Assembly: GCA_016758965.1 (NCBI GenBank)
Contig: JAEPRB010000033.1
Span: 186,001 to 250,000, forward strand
DNA length: 64,000 nucleotides
Origin: Circinella minor
Taxonomy: Eukaryota; Mucoromycota; Mucoromycetes; Mucorales; Lichtheimiaceae
Direction: 5' to 3'
A program made the position numbers and the translations under genes. The notes below the pieces were generated by a model. That model was not told the DNA's origin. It saw only the letters and a list, made by a program, of their open reading frames with translations, and ran no database searches. The stretch's first letter is position 1. Each line of letters begins with the position of its first letter. This document shows positions 38,460 through 48,422 of this stretch, one piece after another.

Positions 38460-38473
38460 ATTACGACGACATT
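38460..38473 (+). repeat. Right target-site duplication of the LINE (candidate)
   Basis: Partner of the copy at 32577-32590, directly after the poly(A) tail, with one mismatch in 14 bases. Confidence 0.72.
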
Positions 38474-38528
38474 ACGACAGCTCAGGTAATAATAAAAATA
38501 ACCGATTAATAATTCCGACAAAATAAAC

Positions 38529-38550
38529 AGTAACTTATTTCTAAGTTACT
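38529..38550. repeat. Hairpin 6 bp past the tRNA 3' end
   Basis: AGTAACTTA, a 4-base loop TTTC, then TAAGTTACT: a perfect 9-bp stem. It lies immediately downstream of the tRNA-Val 3' end on the transcribed strand, before the first T4 tract (about 38518-38522), where RNA polymerase III would stop. It may be a trailer structure or coincidence. Confidence 0.6.
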
Positions 38551-38556
38551 ATATTT

Positions 38557-38629
38557 GATTTCTACCAGACTCGAACTGGTGACCGTCTGTGTGTTAGACA
38601 GACGTGATAACCAACTACACCAAGAAATC
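38557..38629 (-). tRNA. tRNA-Val (anticodon AAC)
   Basis: 73 bases without CCA or intron. Acceptor stem GATTTCT pairs with AGAAATC. The anticodon arm is TCTGT-CTAACAC-ACAGA, so the anticodon is AAC. The T arm contains GTTCGAGTC (B-box type) and the D arm TGGTGTAGTTGGTTA (A-box type). The overall layout matches eukaryotic tRNA-Val(AAC). It is transcribed leftwards, toward the LINE, whose 3' end is 97 bp away. Confidence 0.95.
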
Positions 38630-39862
38630 TTGTTATTTTTTACAACATGGTACTAATAAATGTACAAACTAGGTTAATTGTTATTTTGACGTTTTTATTT
38701 TTGTAAATATTTTTTTATTTATTACATTGGTCTATAAACATTTTTTTGTTAATTTAACTATAGACTTTTCATAAGTATTTTTTTTAATTAATAGCTTAAG
38801 TTTATTTATTTAAAGTCAGTAGAGACTGGCCAGATTAAGAATTTTTATTATAAAGTAGGAAAGTAGTATTATTTAATACACATATACTGATAAATATAAT
38901 AATAATAGTATTTAATATAGCTATATTTTGAAGAAAAATGCTACTTATTACTAAAAACTAAATGTAAGAATATGCTATAAATGATTTTTGGCCCTTTTGA
39001 TAAATATTTAAAATAGTATAAGGTAAAAAAAAATTACTGATATATAGTAGGTTTTTATGTGCATTAAAGTTCATAGTAACTATACCATAAAAAAAATATT
39101 AAGGTTTGGCCACTTTTGGCCACTTTTTGTTACTTGTGATACAAACTTTTTTGCTCTTACCATATTTATAATAATTGCAGTACAGACAGGTAGCTTAAAC
39201 AACTGCAGTAGGATATTAAATAATAGCAAATATTTTTATGATACTTATAAAATTTATTTACAAGCTATATGTTGTATTAATCAAAATTAATAAGGTAAAA
39301 AACGAGACAGTAATAAGTCAAAAAATTAAACTGAAGTTTACTAAAATAAAATATTATCATTATTATTATTAAATACTTATCAATGGACAGGTATATCAAT
39401 GTATGTATATGAAACAGGTATAGTCTTCTGATTTGTTTATTACTATGAATACTGACAATAAAATAAAGGTTCTAAGTCATATACCTTTTGCCATTAACAA
39501 AAAGATATATATCAACGCAGCTACCAATTGTTAGCAATATTTTGATCATCGAAACATATAAGAAACATACAACTCTCAGTGAAAGATAATTGATGGTTTT
39601 AGCTGTATTTAAACATATAAAAAAATAAACGACTGTCTATGAAAACATTGTTGGTTGGATACAACACCACAAAGGTTACTCAAAATAGTTTATTACGTTT
39701 TATACATATTATTTGAACACTAGATTCCCTCTTATTATATTGGTGTGTCAATTCTGGTACTAACATCTTTTTTTTCTGCACTACTTGTGTTTATTTTTTT
39801 TTTATATCGGTCCCTCGATTTTGTTTTACTAACTTTTGTTTTTCCTTTCTTCAACATCTGTT
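38630..39862. other. AT-rich spacer
   Basis: From the tRNA 5' side to the next gene. No gene was seen. A short tandem repeat of TTTGGCCACTT at 39105-39127 resembles the units of the foldback at 42117-42185. Confidence 0.5.
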
Positions 39863-41206
39863 ATGACAATGAGTACTAATACTTCGTTCAATAATTTGTT
39901 TTCTGATGAAGACATCTTTAATCAACAGGAACAAGTTTCATTAACAAACCGCTTTGAGATTTCCAAAGATCTCAACATTCTCAAGCAAGATGTTCACAAG
40001 TTAGAGGAGAAATTTGATAAGTTCAAGGAGGATACTGAAAAAAGGTTTGAACGCATTGAAAATACATTATTTGCTGCAACAAAACAAAGAGAGCAAATAA
40101 TCATTTTGCTTCAAGGGCTCTCAGATAAGGTATAGTTTATATGACAATGCAAAAAAAACTTACAGCATTACATTAGCTTTCTTATTATTAACAGAATATC
40201 TTTTATTGTCATGTATAGGTCACAGCCCCCAGCCCTCCCCCTACTTCATCCGATGTTGCTCCACCTCTACCACAATCATTCCTGGTGCCAAAATCTAAGT
40301 CAAAGAAGGCTATTTTAGAAGCACTTACGGACATAGATGGTTCCGCTGAACAAGGTAAGCAAAGCTTGATAACGCTTCAATATACAGGATTTTGCATTCA
40401 TTTCCGGACGCAACCCCCAATTTTTTCGCTTATAAGAGTGATATTGTTCGCTTATAATGTCAGTTTTTTTCGCTTATGATATGATATATTTTTCGCTTAT
40501 AATATACTATATTTTTCGCGTATGATGGTGGTATTTTTCGCTTATGATAGCATTAATTTTCGCTTATGATATGCAATATTTTTCGCTTATAATACTTATA
40601 TAAGTTTCTTACTTATGAGGTCTAAGAGATTCACTTGTGAAGATTAGAGATTTATACAAATGATAGGGGGGTTTTTCGCAACTAATATCATTTTTTTTTG
40701 TATTTGCTACACCTGCTTTTATGGGATTAACCAAATATTACCTATTATAAGTGAAAAATATTGCATATCATAAGTGAAAATTAATGCTATCATAAGCGAA
40801 AAATACCGCCATCATAAGCGAAAAATATATCATATCATAAGCGAAAAAAACTGACATTATAAGTGAACAAAATCACTCTTATAAGCGAACAAATTGGGGG
40901 TTGCATCCGGATATGAATGCAAAATCCTGTACAATTGAACGCGTTATCAAGGGTAAGGAAGCAGATGTCAATGATGATATCAAGAAGACGTCTTGGTCGG
41001 CACTGAGTACCATCCAGAAAGATCTGAAGGATTTGATAATCAATGAGGTAGTCCAAGAAGTTAAAAAAGTACTACCTCAATTTCCGTACGATCTGAATAG
41101 TAATGATTGGATCATCCAATTTTGTTGCGCAAGAGATGGAACAACGTTGGAATCAGTCAGAGGTGTCGCGAAGGGAATGAAAGTAACAAACGACGTAGGG
41201 AGTTAA
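39863..41206 (+). CDS. Unrecognised coiled-coil protein; intron 2 carries a DNA element
   Basis: Three exons fit by phase: 39863-40129, 40219-40354 and 40965-41206, giving about 214 residues. Exon 1 encodes a Ser/Asn-rich head and a coiled coil (SKDLNILKQDVHKLEEKFDK and onward). Exon 2 is Pro/Ser-rich, then basic (VPKSKSKKAILEALTDIDGS). Exon 3 encodes a helical segment with WSALSTIQKDLKDLIINEV and a Cys-Cys pair (IQFCCARDG). I do not recognise the family. It may be a lineage-specific gene or part of an old repeat family. Intron 2 is 610 bp instead of the usual 50-100 because a 545-bp inverted-repeat element sits inside it; without it the intron would be about 65 bp. The GTAAGC donor at 40355 and acceptor GCAG ending at 40964 are intact; an acceptor three bases earlier keeps the same frame. 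Confidence 0.55.
40365..40951. repeat. Palindromic target around element copy 1
   Basis: Just outside the element, CTTGATAACGCTTCAATATA (40365-40384) faces TACAATTGAACGCGTTATCAAG (40930-40951). The flanks themselves form an inverted repeat (CTTGATAACGC paired with GCGTTATCAAG, and TTCAAT paired with ATTGAA). Copy 2 lacks this extension, so it is host sequence, not element sequence. Confidence 0.8.
40385..40929. mobile_element. Inverted-repeat DNA element, copy 1 (MITE-like, TA target site)
   Basis: 545 bp with no coding frame. Ends are CAGGATTTTGCATTCA and its reverse complement, flanked by TA on both sides. The terminal inverted repeats extend about 60 bp (CCGGA, CAACCCCCAATT, TCGCTTATAAGAGTGAT on both arms with few mismatches). 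Inside, each arm contains about six degenerate copies of a 22-23-bp unit built on TTTTTCGCTTATGATA, in opposite orientation on the two sides. A unique centre of about 150 bp includes GAGGTCTAAGAGATT and CACCTGCTTTTATGGGATTAA. Size, TA duplication and lack of transposase suggest a non-autonomous Tc1/mariner-type element. A second copy is at 57058-57580. Confidence 0.85.
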
Positions 41207-42116
41207 TCCACAACAATTGATTATCGGATAATCCACCATTTCCATTTCGATCCGAAAAAAGAATAATATCTAAAACTTTCAAGTTCAAGAGGGGAAGCCC
41301 ATTTTAATCACGAAAAGACCCGGTGTTTGATCCGTATGTTTTTAAACAGTATAAACCTTTTTAATCCATAACACCTTTGTTAATCAATAATAAATATTTT
41401 CTTAGTGACTAACCTATAACAACTACCCCATAATAATATCAGATAACTGTTTATCCTAAAGTCCACTAAATCCACCATATTTTTTTGTTATGGATTGATT
41501 CCTGTAGACTTAGTTCATAAGTAAGCACTATTCTCAGATTCAACCATAACATATGCTGTAGTAATATAAGAAATGGAGTTACTAACTTTTTTTTTGTCTA
41601 TAGTAGTGACTCTATCTCTGACTAACGAGGTAGGTATCCTTTGTTCAGCATAGCTACATTAATAACTGACATCAATAAATATAACATCTTATTTGATAAT
41701 AAATCATAAAATATTTTATAGTACTAATTTTTATCATGTATGTTTCTTGAAAAATAGTTAGTTAGTTAGTTAGTTAATTAGATAGTTAGATAGTTACATA
41801 GATATTTTGTTTTTGTCTTTACCTAGTAGTTTTTGTATGTTCCATAGTTGTCTCGGTTCAACTATTTTAATAAAATTATCCAATATTATATATTCATTCA
41901 TTCAAAAGAATAAGCCACCAATAAGCTCCTATGAGGCTTCAGTTATAACTCGTCTCGTTTAGTCACCGATAATAATTTGGTATAATACAATCATTTATAT
42001 ATGTTTTTGGAATGAATAATACAACTTTGATTAGAACAGTGACAGTTTGTCAGGTTTATAGTTCTAAAAAAATGGTGTCACTCTGGATTGAACGAGCGCT
42101 TTTGTACCACACAGGG
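41207..42116. other. AT-rich spacer
   Basis: 3' flank of the unrecognised gene, with no coding signal. A TTAG/ATAG tetranucleotide tract lies at 41758-41802. Confidence 0.5.
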
Positions 42117-42185
42117 TTTGGCCGCATTTGGCTGCATTTGGCCACAAGTGAATATTGCAGCCAAATGCGGCCAAATGCGGCCAAA
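42117..42185. repeat. GC-richer foldback of CGCATTTGGC units
   Basis: Left arm 42117-42143 (TTTGGCCGCATTTGGC plus one further unit) and right arm 42157-42185 are inverted copies with two differences, separated by 13 bases. Each arm is itself made of tandem 10-bp CGCATTTGGC units. The block stands out because the surrounding DNA is over 70 percent A+T by eye. It could be the stub of another small inverted-repeat element or a hairpin in RNA. Confidence 0.75.
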
Positions 42186-42293
42186 ACTTTTTTTATGGTG
42201 TAGTATACTATGTATACAAGCTGATATTTTTTATAGGTATATATTTTTTAAATACATATTTTAATTTAAAGTTTAATAATTTAAATAAGAATA

Positions 42294-43218
42294 CTGTCAC
42301 CGCTCACTATAACGATATTCGATATAACGATATTTCAATATAACGATCGGGTTTTGGGGTGCAAGACAGATTAAGCAGGGAAATATCGTTAATTTTATAT
42401 AACGATATCCGATAGAGTTTTGGCAAAAATATCGTTATATCGAGCGAACAAATAACCTCTTTATTTTTTAAAAAGGAAATAATACTAGTTTGTTGAGCAT
42501 TTTTTATATTCTAACTTTAGTTTTTAAACATTTTTGTCAAGTTTTAATAATTTGAATATCAAATTTATCTTCAGGCACTGTCTTACTAAAAAAAATCAGT
42601 GATATTTTGCTTATGCTTCTTTCTTATAAAAATTAGATTTGTTTTTTCCCCAATTATGCTTGTCTAACTTTTTCTTTGTCAATTGACATGGATTTGTAAA
42701 CAATAATACGTAGACGGTTTTTGATGCTTATCATAATATGATACTCGCATTTTTTTCTTATAGGGGATCAGCATTAATTATATGCGATTACGTGGTTGTA
42801 ATTCAATTAGAAGTAATAAGACGGGGGATATTTGACAAAGAAAACTGTACAAAAAAAGGAACTGTTTTATTTTTATAGCTTATTTTTAGTATGGACAATA
42901 TGAAGTTCTAGAGTTTAGTCTTTTTATAAGACATATAGATACAAATAAGGCCAAGTACATCATATGGATGACATTTTATCTGATCATTATAACTTAGATC
43001 AAGAATTCGATATAACGATAATTCGATATAACGATACACTTTTGGTCTGACGGGGTGTATCGTTATAGCGAGCGGTGACAGTATNNNNNNNNNACATCAT
43101 ATGGATGACATTTTATCTGATCATTATAACTTAGATCAAGAATTCGATATAACGATAATTCGATATAACGATACACTTTTGGTCTGACGGGGTGTATCGT
43201 TATAGCGAGCGGTGACAG
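42294..43218. mobile_element. TA-flanked inverted-repeat element with TATAACGAT repeats, interrupted by gap
   Basis: The left end CTGTCACCGCTCACTATAAC and the right end (reverse complement CTGTCACCGCTCGCTATAAC) form 24-bp terminal inverted repeats with one mismatch, flanked by TA. Subterminal regions contain several TATAACGAT units in both orientations. No transposase frame remains. Pogo/Tigger-type elements have similar TA target sites and comparable TATAACG-like subterminal repeats, so a deletion derivative of that superfamily is plausible. The element runs through a 9-N gap and its right about 127 bp is present twice, so the true length is probably about 790 bp. Confidence 0.75.
43085..43093. 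other. Assembly gap with duplicated flanks
   Basis: Nine Ns. The 127 bases before the gap (42957-43083) are identical to the 127 after it (43094-43220), and single copy would make a normal element end. This is the pattern of two contigs joined without merging their overlap. Confidence 0.9.
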
Positions 43219-43220
43219 TA

Positions 43221-44568
43221 ATTATAAAATTATAAATAATAATCCTATTATAATATGAAAATAATTAATTCATTATATATATAAAATAATAGCTTTCTTT
43301 ATTACTAGTTAATTGATATATATATATACTTATCAATATGGGTTGCAAAAAAATAAAAAATAAATAAAAATATCTATGAAGGCATACGGGATTTATACCA
43401 TTAGCTAGTTAGAAATGAATAAGGCAAATAATTAAAGTGATAAGTAGTAGTAAAATTTATAATTATACAAATAAAAAGAAATCTTAGATGAGTTATTACT
43501 TATCTCTATCTATAACTTGATCTCTTTAAAAGAAGATACATTATGTGTTATATGATGTCATATTTATATATATATATCTTACGATCTATGATGGGGGATT
43601 AAATATTAAGAATTTAATATTAATAGTTTATTTTTTGTCTGTTTAGTTTTTTTTTGTATACTAAAAATAAAACGGTCATTATCAACATGTCATTTTAAGT
43701 TTTACAGTAGTAGGAGAGCATAGAGCTGTTAAATGTGCTTGTATACTAGGTCTTTCTTTTATCATATATTCAGTTATATAGTAATGAGCAAGGTATTCAT
43801 ATGCCTCCTTTGAGTCTAATGAATAAAATTGATTGAAAAAATACTTAAATAATCACTTGGATTCTTTTTCAAAATTTTTAAGTTTAGAAACTATTTGACA
43901 TAGGATTTCAAGCAAAGTTATTTAATTGCTACTGACTCGATACATGTCGACTAATACTCTTATAATGCTTTATAATAGCTAATATACACATAGATGATTG
44001 TGTAGATAAGTACTTAAAGTAGTTGTTGTCGAATCCGAAAGTTATAAATAGTTGTAACTTATTAATACAATAATCACATCATTTCTTTAATAATATTAAT
44101 ATACTTTTATTCTAGCAAGATAGTAAGTATAATTGATTAATAATATTGGATAATCTACCACTTACTGTGTACTACCACCAAAATAGCCTTAGAATGGGAT
44201 TTCATACTCTATGTTGAAATCTATCAACTTTATCTCCAAATTGCTGAGGATATATAAATAGTTCGTATGGTTGATCTAGGTATTGAATTATTCTGCTGCT
44301 TTTGATAACTCTTAATCAAGCCATAAAATAAATTAGTCAGTTGATTTATATACAGTACCAGTAATATGTAATGTCTCGTTATAATCTTAATGTATGTTTG
44401 TAGCTAAGGAGTGTGTTAAGCCACTTGGCTATTCATTTATTGTCATGGATTTTCAAAAAGCACACACATGTGAACGGAGCGGGAAAGAAAGAAATTGAAG
44501 TTCTGCAAGTATATCGCTTTTTTATTCTTTGCTTAGTTTTTTTTTTCTTTATTTCTTCCTTCACATCA
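43221..44568. other. AT-rich spacer upstream of SYF1
   Basis: TA-rich DNA without coding signal. An open frame from 44413 includes the SYF1 leader and first codons. A pyrimidine-rich stretch at 44520-44560 immediately precedes the SYF1 start and is a likely leader. Confidence 0.5.
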
Positions 44569-47326
44569 ATGGCAGATTTAAGTCTACCCATCGTAAGCTT
44601 TATATTAATTTTTAACGTTATATTTTATTCTATTTTATTTACAAAGAAAACATAAGTTAACAGGTCTTGTTTTTAAATAAACATGTATAAATATAGCGCG
44701 AATTCGACATTCCTTACGAAGAAGAACTTCTTCGAAATCCATTTTCACTTCGAAGCTGGCTTCGATACGTTGATCATAAACGTACAGGTACTCTTCAAGA
44801 GCAATCATTTATCTACGAACGAGCTATCCTTGAACTTCCAGGTTCATACAAGTTATGGAAAAAATATCTCGACTTGCGACGTGAAAAATTACGTAACTTG
44901 AACCCTGTTAAGCATCAAGATCAGTTTGAAGCCATCAATAAACTTTATGAACGCGCATTAGCACTACTCAATAAGGTAAGATATATTCATCCTTTTTTGA
45001 TCTAGTGTACATTGGAAAGATATTAGTAGTAGTTTTATTATTATTTATATTTGTATAACTAAAACCCACATACGCGTCTATTTTTTCAACATAATACTAT
45101 AGATGCCACGCATCTGGTTAGATTATTGTGAATTCCTCATGCAACAACCATTTATTACTCGAACACGACGTACTTTTGATCGCGCTTTACGAGCCTTACC
45201 AGTAACGCAACATTCACGAATTTGGGAGTTATATTTAAAGTTTTCACAACAAGTGGGTGGCGAAACTGCTATTCGAGTATTACGAAGATATTTGAAGGTA
45301 AAAAAAAATATATATAAAAAAGTTGATAATGAAAAGAAGGACAAAATCATATTTAAAGGAAAGAAAATGAAAGTACTAACAACGTAAATAATGTATCTAT
45401 ATATAACTATATTATAGCTGGAGCCATCACATATTGAAGAGTACGTAGATAGTTTAAAAGATTTGGAACGATATGATGAAGCTGCTGTCAAACTTGTATC
45501 CATCGTCAATAATCATAAATTTCAATCTGTCCGTGGCAAATCACATTACCAACTTTGGCAAGATTTATGTGAATTAGTTGTCGATCACTGTCAAGATGTC
45601 ACCAGTCTTCAAGTAGAACCCATTATTCGTAGCGGTATCAAACGATTCACAGATCAAGTCGGTATGCTCTATTGTCGATTAGCTATGTATTGGATTAAGA
45701 TGGGTCAATTGGAAAAAGCACGTGATATATTCGAAGAAGGGATCACTACTGTTTTGACTGTTCGTGATTTTACTGCTATTTTTGATGCATATGCTGAATT
45801 TGAAGAAGAGATGATAACTACCAAGATGGAAATGGCTGCAGAACGAGAAGAATCTGGTGAAAAAGATCCTGAAGAGGATTTGGATTTAGATTTAAGATTG
45901 TTACGATTTGAACGATTAATGGATCGACGTCCCTTTTTGGTGAACGATGTATTATTACGACAAAACCCTAATAATGCATTGGAATGGGAAAAACGTGTAG
46001 CACTATGGGGAAATAACAAAGAAAAAATCGTCGAAACATATACAAAAGCAGTTCAAACGATTAATCCTAAAAAAGTCCATGGAAAATTTCAACAGTTGTA
46101 TATCAAATTTGCCAAGTTCTATGAAGAAGGTGGAGATTTGGCATCTGCCAGAGCCATTTTTGATAAAGCCGTCAAGGTCAATTATAAAAATGTCAATGAT
46201 CTTGCAGAAGTTTGGTGTGAATATGCAGAAATGGAAGTACGACATGATGAATTTGATAAGGCATTGGATGTAATGGCACGTGCGACTGTAACACCACGTA
46301 TACCCGGTGTCAATCCCAAGGTGATTAACTTTAACGATGATACGTTACCGGTACAAGCACGTGTGTTTAAAAGTTTGACGTTATGGAGCTTTTATGTTGA
46401 TTTGGAGGAAAGTGTTGGAACTGTTGAAAGTACAAAGAGTGTTTATGACAAGATAATGGATTTACGTATTGTAAATCCACAAATTGTTGTTAATTATGCC
46501 AAGTTTTTGGAAGAAAATAATTATTTCGAAGATTCATTCCGTGTCTATGAACGTGGTATTGAAATCTTTGGTTGGCCCATTGCATTCGAATTGTGGAATA
46601 TTTACCTTGAGCGCTTTATGAAACGCTATGTAAGTAGTTTATTGAACAGATAGCATTATTATAAAAAAAGGAAGTAAAAAGAAAAGAAGGGTAGAAGATC
46701 TTATTAAAATATATTTTATAGGGTGGTTCCAAACTTGAGCGATCAAGAGATTTATTCGAACAAGCAATTGATAAATGTCCACCAAAATATGCAAAATCAA
46801 TTTATCTTCTGTATGGTCAATTAGAGGAAGAACATGGATTAGCACGTCATGCTATGCGAATTTATGATCGAGCTACTAAAGCTGTTGCAGATGAAGATCG
46901 TTTGGAGGTAATTCCGACTGTCCTTTTCTTTTTCTTAAAAAAAGAAAGAAATATTAGTTATTTACATACACAATGATATTTCTTTTATATATTTTGTAGA
47001 TGTTTAATTATTATATTGCTAAAGCCACTGCTTCTTTTGGTATTGTTGCCGCTCGTGAAATCTATGAACGTGCTATTGAAAGTTTACCAGACAAAGATGT
47101 TCGACCCATGACTCTCAAATATGCCGAATTGGAAAGAAAATTGGGTGAAATTGATCGTGCTCGTGCCATTTATGGCTATGCTTCTCAATTCTTTGATCCA
47201 AAGACACAACCTACATTTTGGCAAACATGGCATGACTTTGAAGTTCAACATGGTAATGAAGATACATTCAAGGAAATGTTACGGATTAAACGAAGTGTAC
47301 AGGCTCAATACCAAAGTGCTCTATAA
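44569..47326 (+). CDS. SYF1: SYF1 / XAB2 pre-mRNA splicing factor (HAT repeats)
   Basis: Six exons (44569-44592, 44697-44975, 45103-45297, 45418-46629, 46722-46907, 47000-47326; all phase 0) encode 740 residues, somewhat shorter than the usual about 850. The first exon is a 24-bp micro-exon encoding MADLSLPI. It joins to REFDIPYEEELLRNPFSLRS, the conserved start of the family. Half-a-TPR (HAT) helices fill the whole protein: WLRYVDHKR, MPRIWLDYCEFLMQQ, FDRALRALPVTQHSRIWELY, ARDIFEEGITTVLTVRDFT, RRPFLVNDVLLRQNP, CPPKYAKSIYLLYGQLEEEH, and at the end FEVQHGNEDTFKEMLRIKRS. Syf1 is a scaffold of the NineTeen/Prp19-associated complex needed for spliceosome activation, and human XAB2 also acts in transcription-coupled repair. 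The alternative, Clf1/Crooked-neck, is excluded by the DLDLRLLRFERL block and the C-terminal motif. Confidence 0.94.
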
Positions 47327-48422
47327 TAAAACTATTATAATAACATTGCAAATGTAAACAAACAAAAAAATAAATTAAATAAACAAAACAAAAGCATCTT
47401 TCTATTTTTTTTTCGGTAATTTTATTCATTTGGTTAGCAAGTTAATAAATAATTTTGTTTTGTTTTAATGATCTTATCAGCAAACAATTTGTGCTATCAT
47501 CACTACAATTTGCAACATAATGTAATCAACGTATCCAATTCGGGTAGCATTTGCCGGAGTGTTGGTACAGCGAGACATGTCACCATGTAAACATTACAAC
47601 AAGGTACCTTAACACGATCTACTTACTTTTGAGACAATTACTTTCATTTTTTGTTAGTTATTGTTATTTTATGGGTATCTAATATTTAAACTAAATGACG
47701 ATAAAGGAACCCCCAGATTTAGGAGAAACAGTAACAGTAGTACAGTTTATCATTATATTATATGATGAAATTTCGTGGCACAACTATAATGACAGATCCA
47801 AATACTAAGCTGCCAGTTCCCCTGAAAAGATCAAGTGTATTAACTCTTGGTAAAATCGGAACCGATTGTTTTTATTAGTTCTCAATAAGTAATAAGAAGA
47901 AAATATCTCATATTAAAGAGTAACTTAACCTATAATCCATTATTCACATCTTGTATATTAGATCCCATTTTATCAAGAATATATACGATTGAAATAGGCA
48001 ATGGACCTTTGTTACACATACTTTTTCCCTTCTTCTTTTAGGAATTTATTCATTTCATTTTTTTTATGATAGAGACTTCTTGCTGTCAATAGTAATTATA
48101 ATACTAGTATATTAATATGAAGGAAAGGAAATAGAGTACATTTATGATAGCATGAAAAAAAAAATAGCGGGTAAAATAATATACTGAAAATGGAATATAA
48201 ATAAATGTATTATTATTTAAATTGCATTCAACTTAACAAGTATGAAAGCGCGCACTTGTTTCCTATTATCATAGTCATCATATGATAATAAAGAAGCGAA
48301 TAAATTTGGTTGTTGAATAGATCGACAATAAAATTGAGATAAAATATTAAAGTTATAGAACGTTTGTTTGATTAGATTCTTTTCTTTTTTACTAATTAAG
48401 AAAAACCTCTCTCTCTTTTCTT
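47327..48422. other. Convergent intergenic region
   Basis: Tail-to-tail spacer between SYF1 and the GATA gene. It is AT-rich, and I see no feature beyond A/T homopolymers. Confidence 0.55.

Noticed and set aside
40385..40929. CRISPR-like array suggested by repeated TTTTTCGCTTATGATA units
   Set aside because: Units are degenerate, the spacers are not unique, the two halves are inverted, and the host is a eukaryote. It is an inverted-repeat transposable element.
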